DNA of 41,855 nucleotides from assembly GCF_016234775.1 (NCBI RefSeq), contig NZ_JACRAH010000034.1, positions 1 to 41,855 of the forward strand, in the 5' to 3' direction. This DNA is from Aquabacterium sp. GTDB lineage: Bacteria > Pseudomonadota > Gammaproteobacteria > Burkholderiales > Burkholderiaceae_C. Below the pieces are notes generated by a model. That model had not been told where the DNA came from, made no database searches, and was given only the letters and a program-made list of their open reading frames with translations. Numbering within the stretch: position 1 is the stretch's first letter; each line of letters opens with the position of its first letter. Shown here piece by piece: positions 8,717-16,600 of the stretch. The position numbers and the translations under genes are program-made.

Positions 8717-8720
8717 GCAC

Positions 8721-9437
8721 ATGACCCAGCTCCCTGCCCTGATCCTGGCCGCCGGCCGCGGCGAACGCATGCGGCCTTTGACCGATGCCACGCCCAAGCC
8801 TTTGCTGCACGTGCAAGGCAAGCCCTTGATCGAATGGCATCTGGAAGCTTTGGCTCGTGATGGCGTGCGCGAAGTCGTGATCAACACGGCGCACCTGGAA
8901 GAACAGTTCCCGGCCACCTTGGGCGATGGAACGCGTTGGGGGTTGCGCCTCCATTACTCGATGGAAGGCCGTGACCATGGCGGTGCGCTGGAAACTGCCG
9001 GCGGCATGACCAAGGCCCTGCCCTTGCTGGGCGACGCCTTCTGGGTGCTGGCCGGCGATGTGTTCGTGCCGGGCTTCCGATTTGAGGCGGATGCCGCCGA
9101 GGCCTTTGTGCAAGGCGAAGACTGGGGGCAGATGTGGCTGGTGCCCAATCCCGCGCATGTGCCGCAGGGCGACTTTGCGCTGACTGCGCCAGGCCGCGTG
9201 CTGCGCAAGGATGCTGCGCCAGCCGGCACGCCCGCCTACACCTACTCGACCATCGGTTTGTACAAGCCCGCCATGGTGGACGGCATCCAGCCTGGCGAAA
9301 AGGCCGCGCTGCGCCCCAGCCTGGAGCGCGCCATCGATGCGGGCAAGCTCTCGGGCCGCTTGTACATGGGCCCCTGGGTGGACGTGGGCACACCGCAGCG
9401 GCTGGCCGAGTTGAACGCGGCCACGCCAGCTCGCTGA
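8721..9437 (+). CDS. murU: Nucleotidyltransferase, probable N-acetylmuramate-1-phosphate uridylyltransferase
   Basis: A 238-residue NTP-transferase. The N-terminal LAAGRGERMRPLT (9-21) is the sugar-nucleotidyltransferase signature; TPKPLLHVQGKPLIEWHL follows and VLAGDVFV (about 112) gives the metal-binding Asp. MurU makes UDP-MurNAc in the peptidoglycan-recycling route that bypasses MurA, and its length and motif order fit MurU better than longer glucose-1-phosphate thymidylyl- or uridylyltransferases. A neighbouring AmgK kinase would make the call firmer, but none is here. speD starts 11 bases downstream, so the two are probably cotranscribed. A hairpin occupies the leader. Confidence 0.75.
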   Translation: MTQLPALILAAGRGERMRPLTDATPKPLLHVQGKPLIEWHLEALARDGVREVVINTAHLEEQFPATLGDGTRWGLRLHYSMEGRDHGGALETAGGMTKALPLLGDAFWVLAGDVFVPGFRFEADAAEAFVQGEDWGQMWLVPNPAHVPQGDFALTAPGRVLRKDAAPAGTPAYTYSTIGLYKPAMVDGIQPGEKAALRPSLERAIDAGKLSGRLYMGPWVDVGTPQRLAELNAATPAR

Positions 9438-9448
9438 GCCCGCTTGCC

Positions 9449-9862
9449 ATGACCCACCCGACAACGCAGCCGCAAGGCACTCACCTCACGGCTGATCTCG
9501 CAGGCTGCCAGGCCGCGCACCCCTGGATGACCCAGCCCGAAGCCTTGCGGCAAGCTTGCCTGCTGGCGGTGGCCGAAGCGGGCCTGCAAGCCGTGGGAGA
9601 GCGCTTTCATGGCTTCGAGCCTGCGCAGGGCCATCAGACCGCAGGCGTCACCGGCGTGGTGCTGCTGGCTGAATCGCATCTGGCCGTCCACACCTGGCCT
9701 GAACTGGGCGTGGTCACGCTGGACGTGTTCGTCTGCAATCTGTTGAGCGACAACGCCGCACGTGCCCAGCAGTTGCTGGATCGGCTGGTGGCGGGCTTCG
9801 AGCCTGAGCGCCAGTCGCGTCACACCTTGCTGCGCGCCTTGCCTGATGCCCGCAGCACCTGA
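9449..9862 (+). CDS. speD: S-adenosylmethionine decarboxylase proenzyme, prokaryotic short type
   Basis: Makes decarboxylated AdoMet, the aminopropyl donor for spermidine. The proenzyme self-cleaves between Glu75 and Ser76 (LLAESHLAVHTWPE), turning Ser76 into the pyruvoyl cofactor. His81 and Cys96 stand at +5 and +20 from this serine, the same spacing as Ser63/His68/Cys83 of the Thermotoga enzyme. At 137 residues it is the short class-1B type. ATG 9449 lies 11 bases after murU. Its last 43 bases overlap, in antisense, the end of the flavoprotein gene of the neighbouring operon, which also holds a spermidine-synthase-like protein. That makes a functional link likely despite the opposite strand. 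Confidence 0.92.
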   Translation: MTHPTTQPQGTHLTADLAGCQAAHPWMTQPEALRQACLLAVAEAGLQAVGERFHGFEPAQGHQTAGVTGVVLLAESHLAVHTWPELGVVTLDVFVCNLLSDNAARAQQLLDRLVAGFEPERQSRHTLLRALPDARST

Positions 9863-11541
9863 TCGGCTGCACGCACGCCATGGGTGAAGGCTTCTTCGAA
9901 CACCGAGTAGCCTGACAGATCACTGTGTGCGAATTGCAGGCGCCCCTGCGGTTTGCGCAGCGCGTCCAGTGCCGCATGGCCACGCACGCCAGGCACGGGG
10001 ATGCTCATGGCGTGGCCATAACGCATGAGGTCCATCTGCCTGACCAGGCCGGGCAAATCGGGGTGAACGCGAGCCAGATCAGCCGCCACCCTGCCCGCCC
10101 ACACGGCCCAGTCATCCCTGAGCAAGGCTTGCCGCAAAACCTGACCTTGCGCCGCATCCTGGCCACCGAGTGCCCAGTAGTGGGTGAGCAGCATGGGGCC
10201 CGTGACCGGCGCCAGGCTTTGATGGCGCGCATCAACATAGCCCAATGAGGGCACGGGCACACCGCTCACGCCATCTGCGGTGTAGGGCACGTTGTCCCAG
10301 GCCAGAGGGGCACCTGGCCGATCGAAGAAGGGCTTGTCCAGCAGGATGTTGCTGACCAGCCAGGGTGCATACGCCATGCGAGGCGCCACGGCCTCCAAGG
10401 CGGGCAAAGCTTGCTTCACCAGTCTCTGCGCCACAAACAGTGGCACAGCCATCACCACCTGCCTGGCCAGCCAGGTCTGCACACATTGCTGCTGGCTGTG
10501 CCAGGCCTGCACACGCACCTCATCACGCCCGGCATCGACGCTCAAAGCCACCTGGCCGGCATGCCAGCGCGAACCCAGGTCTTGCGCGAGGTGCTGGGTC
10601 AACCAACCATTGCCTTGCGGCCAGGTGAGCACGGCGTCATGGGCTTCCCCCTGCCCCGGTACGTCAAAGCCATGGCGGCTGGCGAAATAGTGCAGGCCGG
10701 CCCAGGCCGACACGCGCCCCAGGCCAGCGCCGTAGTCGTCACGGCAGGCGTAATCCAGCAGCCATCGCAGGGGTCGTGAGCTGTAGCCGCGCTGATCCAG
10801 CCATTGCGCGAAGGTGAGCTGGTCCAGCGCATCAAGGCCGGCGTGCCAGGGGCGTTTGATGCTGGGCATGGCAAAGCCCAGTTCGCCCGCCGCCGTGCTC
10901 ACATCCTGCGCAAAACGTCGGTATTGCGCGAGGTCATCGGCAGCCAGGCCATGCTGCGGCAACAGGCCGTCGTGCCACTGGCCACGCCAGAACGCGGCTT
11001 GGTCCTGCAGTACATCAGGCACAAACACGCGCTCCTGAGGGCTGTGGCACAGGTGGCGCTCGTCGGCCACCCAGCGCCCGTTTTCGTGACGTATCAGGCC
11101 GATCTCTTCCAGCCATTGGGCCACTTCGGTGGCATCGGGCCCCGGCATGGGCAGGTAGTGCGCACCCAACGGACAAGGCAGGTTCTGCACCAGATGCCCA
11201 CGCGCGTTGCCACCGGCCTGATCTTCCAGATCCAGCACGGCCAGGTCATCCAGCCCGGCACGCATCAGCGTGTGGGCGGCAGACAAGCCCGCCACGCCTG
11301 CACCAATGATCAAGGTGTGCACACGCCTGGTTTCGCGGCACACCGCCTTGGGCGCTCGGCCATCACGCCAGGCATGCGCACGGTCCACATGGGCCCCGAC
11401 CCATCCACCTTGCAGATCAGTGCGCAAGCCCTTGTAAGCACGCCCGCCAGAGCAGCCGGTCAAGCCACTCCAGGCTGGCGCGGTCATGGCAGCTGCCATG
11501 GCGCTCGCACCACTCAACCACTCGCGCCGTGTCGGGCTCAT
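9820..11541 (-). CDS. Tat-exported FAD-dependent amine-oxidase-like oxidoreductase
   Basis: A 573-residue flavoprotein. The N-terminus (TRREWLSG, a hydrophobic stretch, then LTGC) reads as a twin-arginine signal with a lipobox at Cys30, predicting a folded, FAD-loaded lipoprotein on the outer face of the inner membrane or in the periplasm. The Rossmann motif is VHTLIIGAGVAGLSAAH (74-90), followed by a conserved acidic strand end (LDLEDQAGGNA). The C-terminal MSIPVPGV and FAHSDLSGYSVFEEAF resemble the FAD-closing end of amine oxidases. The ATG overlaps the stop of the spermidine-synthase-like gene (ATGA), implying translational coupling. Oxidation of a polyamine or polyamine conjugate is the natural guess. 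The six extra residues from 11559 are less likely. Confidence 0.8.
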   Translation of the reverse strand: MSPTRREWLSGASAMAAAMTAPAWSGLTGCSGGRAYKGLRTDLQGGWVGAHVDRAHAWRDGRAPKAVCRETRRVHTLIIGAGVAGLSAAHTLMRAGLDDLAVLDLEDQAGGNARGHLVQNLPCPLGAHYLPMPGPDATEVAQWLEEIGLIRHENGRWVADERHLCHSPQERVFVPDVLQDQAAFWRGQWHDGLLPQHGLAADDLAQYRRFAQDVSTAAGELGFAMPSIKRPWHAGLDALDQLTFAQWLDQRGYSSRPLRWLLDYACRDDYGAGLGRVSAWAGLHYFASRHGFDVPGQGEAHDAVLTWPQGNGWLTQHLAQDLGSRWHAGQVALSVDAGRDEVRVQAWHSQQQCVQTWLARQVVMAVPLFVAQRLVKQALPALEAVAPRMAYAPWLVSNILLDKPFFDRPGAPLAWDNVPYTADGVSGVPVPSLGYVDARHQSLAPVTGPMLLTHYWALGGQDAAQGQVLRQALLRDDWAVWAGRVAADLARVHPDLPGLVRQMDLMRYGHAMSIPVPGVRGHAALDALRKPQGRLQFAHSDLSGYSVFEEAFTHGVRAADQVLRASGKARSKV

Positions 11542-13112
11542 TGGTGCACGCGGCCCCACTCGGCCTCAAAGGTCTGCACCAGCACCTGGTTGCTCAGGCG
11601 ATTGGGCTCGGCGGACACGCGCGCCATGTCAGGCGGAAAATCAAACAGCGCGGGCAGACCCGGCAAGCTCACGAAACGCATGCCTTCAGGCAGCGACGTC
11701 GGCATGCGCCACGGACGGTGGTGCGCCAGGATGAAGCCCCACTCGCCAAAGCTGGGCACGTGCGCGTGATATGGCGTGGTCTGCAGGCCCACGGCCTCCA
11801 GCGTGCTGGCCACCGTCCAGAAGCTCTGCCGCGCAATCAGCGGCGACGTGGTCTGGATCACGACATAGCCGCTGGCAGACAGGTGCTGATCCAGCAGCGC
11901 ATAAAAGGTGGTGGTGTAGAGCTTGCCGATGGCGTGGTTGGTGGGATCGGGGAAGTCCACCACGATGACGTCATACACCTCGTCATGTGTGCCCAGCCAG
12001 GTGAAGGCATCGGCATTGACCACCTTCACGCGGGGGGCATTCAGGGCATTCCTGTTCAAGGCCGTCATACGTGGATCCTGGCGAAACAGCGTGGTCATGG
12101 CTGGGTCCAGCTCGACCAGGGTCACCTGCTGCACGCTGGGGTACTTCAGGACCTCGCGCACGGCCATGCCGTCGCCACCGCCCAGCACGAGCACACGCCG
12201 CGGTGCACCCTGTGCGCTCATGGCCGGGTGGACCAGCGCCTCGTGATAGCGGTACTCGTCACGCGAGGCGAACTGCAAGTTGCCATTGAGGAACAGGCGC
12301 GTGCCGCCATGCCCCTGTGTGATGACGATGCGTTGATAAGGCGTGTCCTGCCTCAATACGACGCCTTCGCCATAGAAGCGGTCTTCGGCCCAGGTGGTCA
12401 GGGGTGGTGCGCCCACCATGGCAGCGGCCAGCACGAGTGTCACCGCCAGGCACGCCAGGGCATGGGAGCGCCAGGTGCGCAACTCGGCCTTGAACAACCA
12501 CAGCGTCCATGCGGCCACCAGCACGTTGAGCAAGCCGAACAACACGCCGGTGCGCACCACACCCAGATGCGGCACCAGCAAGAGCGGAAACGCCAGCGAG
12601 ACCGCCAGTGCCCCCAAGTAATCGAAGGTGAGCACCTCGGAGACCAGATCCTTGAGCGCGTAGCGCCGCGCAAAGTGGCGCTTGAGGATGCGCATCACCA
12701 GCGGGATCTCCAGCCCCACCATCACACCGATGAGCATGACCATGCCGTAAAGCAAGGCCCTGAAAGGCGATGTGGCCCCGGCGGGCAGCAGGCTGTTGGC
12801 CACGAACAGGCCTGCGGGCATCAGGCCACCGATGAGCCCCACGAGCAACTCGATACGCAGGAAGTGCGCCACCAGTTGGCGCTCCAGGTAGCGCGACAGC
12901 CACGACCCCACGCCCATGGCGAACAGATACGTGCCGATGACGGTGGAGAACTGGAGGATGGAATCCCCCAGCAGGTAGCTGGCCAGGGCGCCGGCTGCCA
13001 GCTCATAAACCAGCCCGCAAGCCGCCACGACGAACACCGAGGCCAGCAAGGCCACCTCGGCTGGGGCCATGCGCTCACGCACATCGGCTGACGAAACTGA
13101 TTCTTCAACCAT
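11538..13112 (-). CDS. Membrane-anchored spermidine synthase-like protein (polyamine aminopropyltransferase fold)
   Basis: A 524-residue two-part protein. Residues 18-235 hold about seven hydrophobic segments; residues 245-460 form a SpeE-type domain with YHEALVHP (289-296), the nucleotide-binding GGGDGMAVRE (311-320), the acidic VELDP (333-337) and VVDFPDPT (384-391). Both acidic residues of the usual VDS-x-DP motif remain (Asp386, Asp389), but the intervening residues are Phe-Pro, so aminopropyl transfer is plausible but not certain. ATG 13112 overlaps the DUF350 gene by eight bases, and the stop overlaps the flavoprotein start. Context: operon with SPFH, DUF4178 and DUF350 proteins, convergent with speD. 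It may modify putrescine, spermidine or a membrane-associated amine. Confidence 0.88.
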   Translation of the reverse strand: MVEESVSSADVRERMAPAEVALLASVFVVAACGLVYELAAGALASYLLGDSILQFSTVIGTYLFAMGVGSWLSRYLERQLVAHFLRIELLVGLIGGLMPAGLFVANSLLPAGATSPFRALLYGMVMLIGVMVGLEIPLVMRILKRHFARRYALKDLVSEVLTFDYLGALAVSLAFPLLLVPHLGVVRTGVLFGLLNVLVAAWTLWLFKAELRTWRSHALACLAVTLVLAAAMVGAPPLTTWAEDRFYGEGVVLRQDTPYQRIVITQGHGGTRLFLNGNLQFASRDEYRYHEALVHPAMSAQGAPRRVLVLGGGDGMAVREVLKYPSVQQVTLVELDPAMTTLFRQDPRMTALNRNALNAPRVKVVNADAFTWLGTHDEVYDVIVVDFPDPTNHAIGKLYTTTFYALLDQHLSASGYVVIQTTSPLIARQSFWTVASTLEAVGLQTTPYHAHVPSFGEWGFILAHHRPWRMPTSLPEGMRFVSLPGLPALFDFPPDMARVSAEPNRLSNQVLVQTFEAEWGRVHQ

Positions 13113-13329
13113 GCACGGCTGCGGCCACGATCTGCCCAATGGCCAGGCACATCGCGCCCACCACGATGGCCAGGGCCACGTTCTTCTTCTCGACGATCTC
13201 GCCCCAAAGATCGTATGGGGTGAGCTTGTCGACGATGACGAAGCACACCCAGAACATGAGCACGCCCATCAGGGCAAAGGCCATGGACCCCAGGAACACG
13301 CCGGGCTTGAGCCATTCGATGTCGATCAT
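13105..13329 (-). CDS. DUF350 (YjfL-type) small membrane protein
   Basis: A 74-residue protein with two hydrophobic helices (about 11-33 and 49-71) joined by a conserved charged loop (DKLTPYDLWGEIVEKKN), matching DUF350/PF03994. E. coli YjfL belongs to this family and is encoded beside a PspA-like protein and a glutathionylspermidine-synthase-like enzyme. The molecular function is unknown; it acts in the inner membrane. The leader GGAGAAACAC before the ATG is identical to that of the SPFH gene at the head of the operon. It overlaps the next gene by eight bases. Confidence 0.85.
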   Translation of the reverse strand: MIDIEWLKPGVFLGSMAFALMGVLMFWVCFVIVDKLTPYDLWGEIVEKKNVALAIVVGAMCLAIGQIVAAAVHG

Positions 13330-13345
13330 GTGTTTCTCCTAAACG

Positions 13346-14935
13346 CTATTTGTGAGAGCCGCCACTGCTGTAGCCGCCATAGGAACTGCCGTGACTGCCA
13401 CTGCTGCTGCGGTACGAGCGGCATTGCTGGTATTCGGCACTGGATTCGCCATAGGTATCGCGCACATCGCTGCAGTCATCCGTGCAACGGGTCATGAGGA
13501 TGATCACAAACAGCAGGATCAGGATCCAGAACACGGTGCGCCCCCAATCGCCCAACTTGATGCCGGACAAGAGGCTGGCCTCGCGCTTGAATGCGCCCAG
13601 CTGATTCTGGGGGATGCGGAACGCCGAGATCACTTCCTGAGCAGTGAGGTTTTCGCCGGCAGACCAGGTGATTTCATGGCCGGACTTTTCCCGGTTGAGC
13701 CTGAGATGCGTCGAGTTACCCGTGCCAGCAAAGTCCGAATTGAGCGTACGCTGGTTCTTGCGAACCGGCCAGTAGAACTCACCCAGCACGTAGGTGGTCT
13801 TGGCCGGGTAGGTAAAGAGCTTGCGGTAGGTGATGCCGTTGTATGTCAGGCTGTCGCCTCGCATGGACGGCACGCCGCTCACTGTGCGCACCACACTCCA
13901 GCCATCCTCGGCGTCCACCAGAAAGGCGAAGCCGGCCAGGCGGTTGTAGAGCAGGTATTCGCGCCAGAAGGTTTGCTCTTCATCCGGATCGCTGGGCTGA
14001 TCACAACGTTCCTGATAACCCAGCACCTGCCAGTCATCGACACGGCCGTCTACCTTGACCCGACCGACTGCGCCGATCGGGATCAAGGGCTCAAGGGTGT
14101 TGTCCTGCCTGTAATACTTGAGGTCCCCGCCCAGGCCTTTGCTGATGTCCACCACCGCCTTGCAACTGCCACAGACGATGGATTTCGTGCTGTCCAGCGT
14201 AGGTGTGAGCGAACTGCCGCAACTCGGGCACTCTATGCCCTTGGCTTGAAGCTTCGATTCAGAAGGCTGTTGGGCATCAGACAAGCCCGACAGCTTCAGC
14301 TCGGACAGCTGCACGGACCGTCCCACGCTCAGCACAGGGGCAGCCGCCAACAGCTCGACAGACAGCACCTCGCCCGCCATATTGCGCAGCTCGACCACTG
14401 GATAGGTCGACTTGAGATCAGTCGCCTCAGCCAGCTCGCCCTGTGCCGCGTGCACATGCACTTGAACGCGAGAAGACAGCACCCAGGGTTGCTGTGCCAC
14501 CAACTGTGTCGACCCGACCTCTGGCCGCAGCAAGTCGGGCAAAGTGGGTGCCGGGGTTGGCAGGCCAAAGCCGAAGACATAAGCACCGTTGTCTTCGCTC
14601 AGGCTGCCGCTGCGGCCGTTGTCAAACAGCGCGTGCCATTCGGTCCAGCGGCCTTCCAGGCCATCGTCGTCCTGGTAGGCCAGTTGAACGCGGCCGACCA
14701 GCGTGAAGGATTCGCCCTGGTACTGGCCGCGTGCGCCCAATGCCAGCGGGCTGTGGTCATCGAACAGCTCGGCGCTCTGGCCGATGCGACGCAGCGATTC
14801 GCCATCGCGCACCAAGGTACTTTTGCAGAAACTGCAGACAGCCATGGGCGATGCCGCCGATCGAAACTCGACCGGCGCACCGCAAAAGGAACAGCTTGCC
14901 CGCCAGGCGCGCTGACCTGGGCCTTGATCACTCAT
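13346..14935 (-). CDS. DUF4178 protein with two zinc ribbons and one membrane helix
   Basis: A 529-residue protein. An N-terminal zinc ribbon (CSFC at about 16 and CSFC at about 34) is followed by a beta-rich DUF4178 segment. A second ribbon (CPSC and CGSC, about 235-260) precedes another DUF4178-like segment containing WREYLLYN and TYVLGEFYWPV. One hydrophobic helix (FWILILLFVIILM) lies near the end, then a Cys/Asp patch and a Ser/Gly/Tyr-rich tail. DUF4178 is uncharacterised but repeatedly found with DUF350, SPFH and polyamine genes. It lies 16 bases after the SPFH stop and 16 before the DUF350 start. No clear Shine-Dalgarno sequence precedes its ATG, so coupling to SPFH translation is likely. 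Confidence 0.82.
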   Translation of the reverse strand: MSDQGPGQRAWRASCSFCGAPVEFRSAASPMAVCSFCKSTLVRDGESLRRIGQSAELFDDHSPLALGARGQYQGESFTLVGRVQLAYQDDDGLEGRWTEWHALFDNGRSGSLSEDNGAYVFGFGLPTPAPTLPDLLRPEVGSTQLVAQQPWVLSSRVQVHVHAAQGELAEATDLKSTYPVVELRNMAGEVLSVELLAAAPVLSVGRSVQLSELKLSGLSDAQQPSESKLQAKGIECPSCGSSLTPTLDSTKSIVCGSCKAVVDISKGLGGDLKYYRQDNTLEPLIPIGAVGRVKVDGRVDDWQVLGYQERCDQPSDPDEEQTFWREYLLYNRLAGFAFLVDAEDGWSVVRTVSGVPSMRGDSLTYNGITYRKLFTYPAKTTYVLGEFYWPVRKNQRTLNSDFAGTGNSTHLRLNREKSGHEITWSAGENLTAQEVISAFRIPQNQLGAFKREASLLSGIKLGDWGRTVFWILILLFVIILMTRCTDDCSDVRDTYGESSAEYQQCRSYRSSSGSHGSSYGGYSSGGSHK

Positions 14936-14951
14936 GTCAACAACCCGCCGT

Positions 14952-15983
14952 TCAGACGAGCTTCTTGAGCAGCTCGGCCTTCTTGGCGCTGAACTCGTCT
15001 TCCGTCAGGATGCCCTTGGCTTTGAGATCGGCCAGCTTTTCGAGCGTTGCCATGATCTCGTCCGGTTTGAGCCCGCCTGGCGCCGCACCCGTTGCAGCAG
15101 AAGCACCCTGCAGACCTTGCTGGATGGATTGCGCCATCACCTGGCCCAAAGCCAGCCCCGCGCCCAGACCGGCGGCATCGCCAGCCACGCCACTGCCCTG
15201 TCCCGAAGCGGCTGCGATCGTCGGCAAGGCCTGAGCGGCCTGGTACTGCACGAACTGGCCCATGTTCTGGCCCACCATGCCCATGCCGATCTTCTGATCC
15301 AGGATCTTCTGCAGCTCTTCAGGCAAGGACACGTTCTGCACGGTCAGGCCTTCGATCTTCAGGCCCAGTGCCTCGAACGAGGGCGCCACGGCCTCGGACA
15401 AGGCCTTGGCAAACTCGATCTGATTGCCGGCCAGATCCAGGAAGGGGATGCCGCTTTGCGCCACGGCATCGCTCAGATGCTGCAACAGCAGGCCGCGCAG
15501 TTGCCCGTCGAGATCGGCCACGGTGTAGGACTCACGCGTGCCGGACACCTCGGTGTGGAACTTGCGCGGATCGGCCATGCGCACGGCGTAGTTGCCGAAT
15601 GCGCGCAGGCGCACGGCGCCGAAGTCCTTGTCGCGCAAGGTGATGGGCTGGCTGGTACCCCAGCGCATGTCCAGTTGCTGGCGTGAGCTGAAGAAGTACA
15701 CATCGCTCTTGAACGGGGAAGCGAACAGCTTGTCCCAGTTCTTGAGGTTGGTCAGGATGGGCAGGGTTTGCGTGGTCAGCTTGTGCGTGCCCGGTCCGAA
15801 CAGGTCGGCCACCTTGCCTTCGTTGACGAACAGCGCCATCTGCGATTCGCGCACCACCAGCGTGGCACCGTTCTGGATTTCGCGGTCCTCGAAGGGGTAG
15901 CGCCATGCCAGCACGCCATCGGTGGACTCCATCCACTCGATGACATCAATAAATTGTTTCTTGATGAAATCGACCAAACCCAT
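14952..15983 (-). CDS. SPFH (band 7) domain protein with C-terminal SHOCT
   Basis: A 343-residue protein and first gene of the operon. Residues 1-245 form an SPFH-like core (ATLVVRESQMALFVNEGKV, RESYTVADLDGQLRGLLLQHL). A Gly/Ala/Gln-rich linker covers 250-300, and the last 30 residues are a SHOCT helix pair (LKAKGILTEDEFSAKKAELL). There is no clear transmembrane helix, so it probably lies at the inner membrane face as a ring- or scaffold-forming protein, as in the virion-core/YdjI-like branch of SPFH proteins. ATG 15983 has GGGAGA six bases upstream. It is divergent from an exported-protein gene, and the shared 118-base spacer must hold the operon promoter. Confidence 0.88.
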   Translation of the reverse strand: MGLVDFIKKQFIDVIEWMESTDGVLAWRYPFEDREIQNGATLVVRESQMALFVNEGKVADLFGPGTHKLTTQTLPILTNLKNWDKLFASPFKSDVYFFSSRQQLDMRWGTSQPITLRDKDFGAVRLRAFGNYAVRMADPRKFHTEVSGTRESYTVADLDGQLRGLLLQHLSDAVAQSGIPFLDLAGNQIEFAKALSEAVAPSFEALGLKIEGLTVQNVSLPEELQKILDQKIGMGMVGQNMGQFVQYQAAQALPTIAAASGQGSGVAGDAAGLGAGLALGQVMAQSIQQGLQGASAATGAAPGGLKPDEIMATLEKLADLKAKGILTEDEFSAKKAELLKKLV

Positions 15984-16061
15984 GTGTTTCTCCCAAATCG
16001 CGGCACCTCCTCTGGGCGCCCGGCAGCCCGCATATTACCTACATCTCAAGCCCCATTGCCG

Positions 16062-16067
16062 TAGAAT
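16062..16067 (+). promoter_or_regulatory. Possible -10 element for the exported protein-miaB unit
   Basis: TAGAAT lies 35 bases before the ATG at 16102, in the spacer shared with the SPFH operon. No good TTGACA-like -35 hexamer stands 16-18 bases upstream (CTACAT at 17), so the assignment is tentative. Confidence 0.3.
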
Positions 16068-16101
16068 CGCCACTCCGATCAACAGCCCCTGGATCTACAC
16101 C

Positions 16102-16566
16102 ATGCCCCGCTGTCTCAAGACGGTCCTGGCCACCCTGGCCCTGGCTGCCCCTGCCCTGGCGCTGGCGCAAAGCGCCGTGCTGAATGCCTCTGAAACGAGC
16201 ACCAGCAGCGACAGTGGTCAGCCTGTCTCCAATCCGGACACCCTTCAAGGCCGCGCCATCGTCATCCCCAGGCAGTCGCTGCGTGGCGACGTCGTGTTCG
16301 GCCAGCCGCCCGAGGTGTCCCTCAATGGCAAAGATGCCCGCCTTGCACCTGGCGCCCGCATCCGCGATCTCAACAACCTGCTGGTGCTCTCGGGCAGGCT
16401 GGCAGGCCAACGCTACAAGGTCAACTACACGGTTGACTCCTATGGTCTGCTGATGAACGTCTGGCTGCTGACCGCTGCAGAGGCCAGCCAACTGTGGCCC
16501 ACCACCGCCGAAGAAGCCGCCACCTGGTCATACGACCCCGTCTCGCACATCTGGACCAAGCCCTGA
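16102..16566 (+). CDS. Small exported hypothetical protein upstream of miaB
   Basis: A 154-residue protein with a clear Sec signal peptide: basic MPRCLK, the hydrophobic core [14 protein letters not shown], and cleavage likely near Ala22. The mature part begins with a Ser/Thr-rich linker and continues as a compact, probably beta-rich domain ([16 protein letters not shown], then [16 protein letters not shown] and [18 protein letters not shown]). No named family is recognised. miaB starts 34 bases downstream on the same strand. The frame is open from 15922, but that part lacks a signal peptide and crosses the promoter region, so ATG 16102 is preferred. Confidence 0.8.
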   Translation: MPRCLKTVLATLALAAPALALAQSAVLNASETSTSSDSGQPVSNPDTLQGRAIVIPRQSLRGDVVFGQPPEVSLNGKDARLAPGARIRDLNNLLVLSGRLAGQRYKVNYTVDSYGLLMNVWLLTAAEASQLWPTTAEEAATWSYDPVSHIWTKP

Positions 16567-16600
16567 TCCTGATCCGCCCGCATCGAAGAAGAAGTTCGCC

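Noticed and set aside
11529..13091. 520-codon plus-strand open frame
   Set aside because: Antisense to the SpeE-like gene and rich in His/Gln/Gly; no domain recognised.
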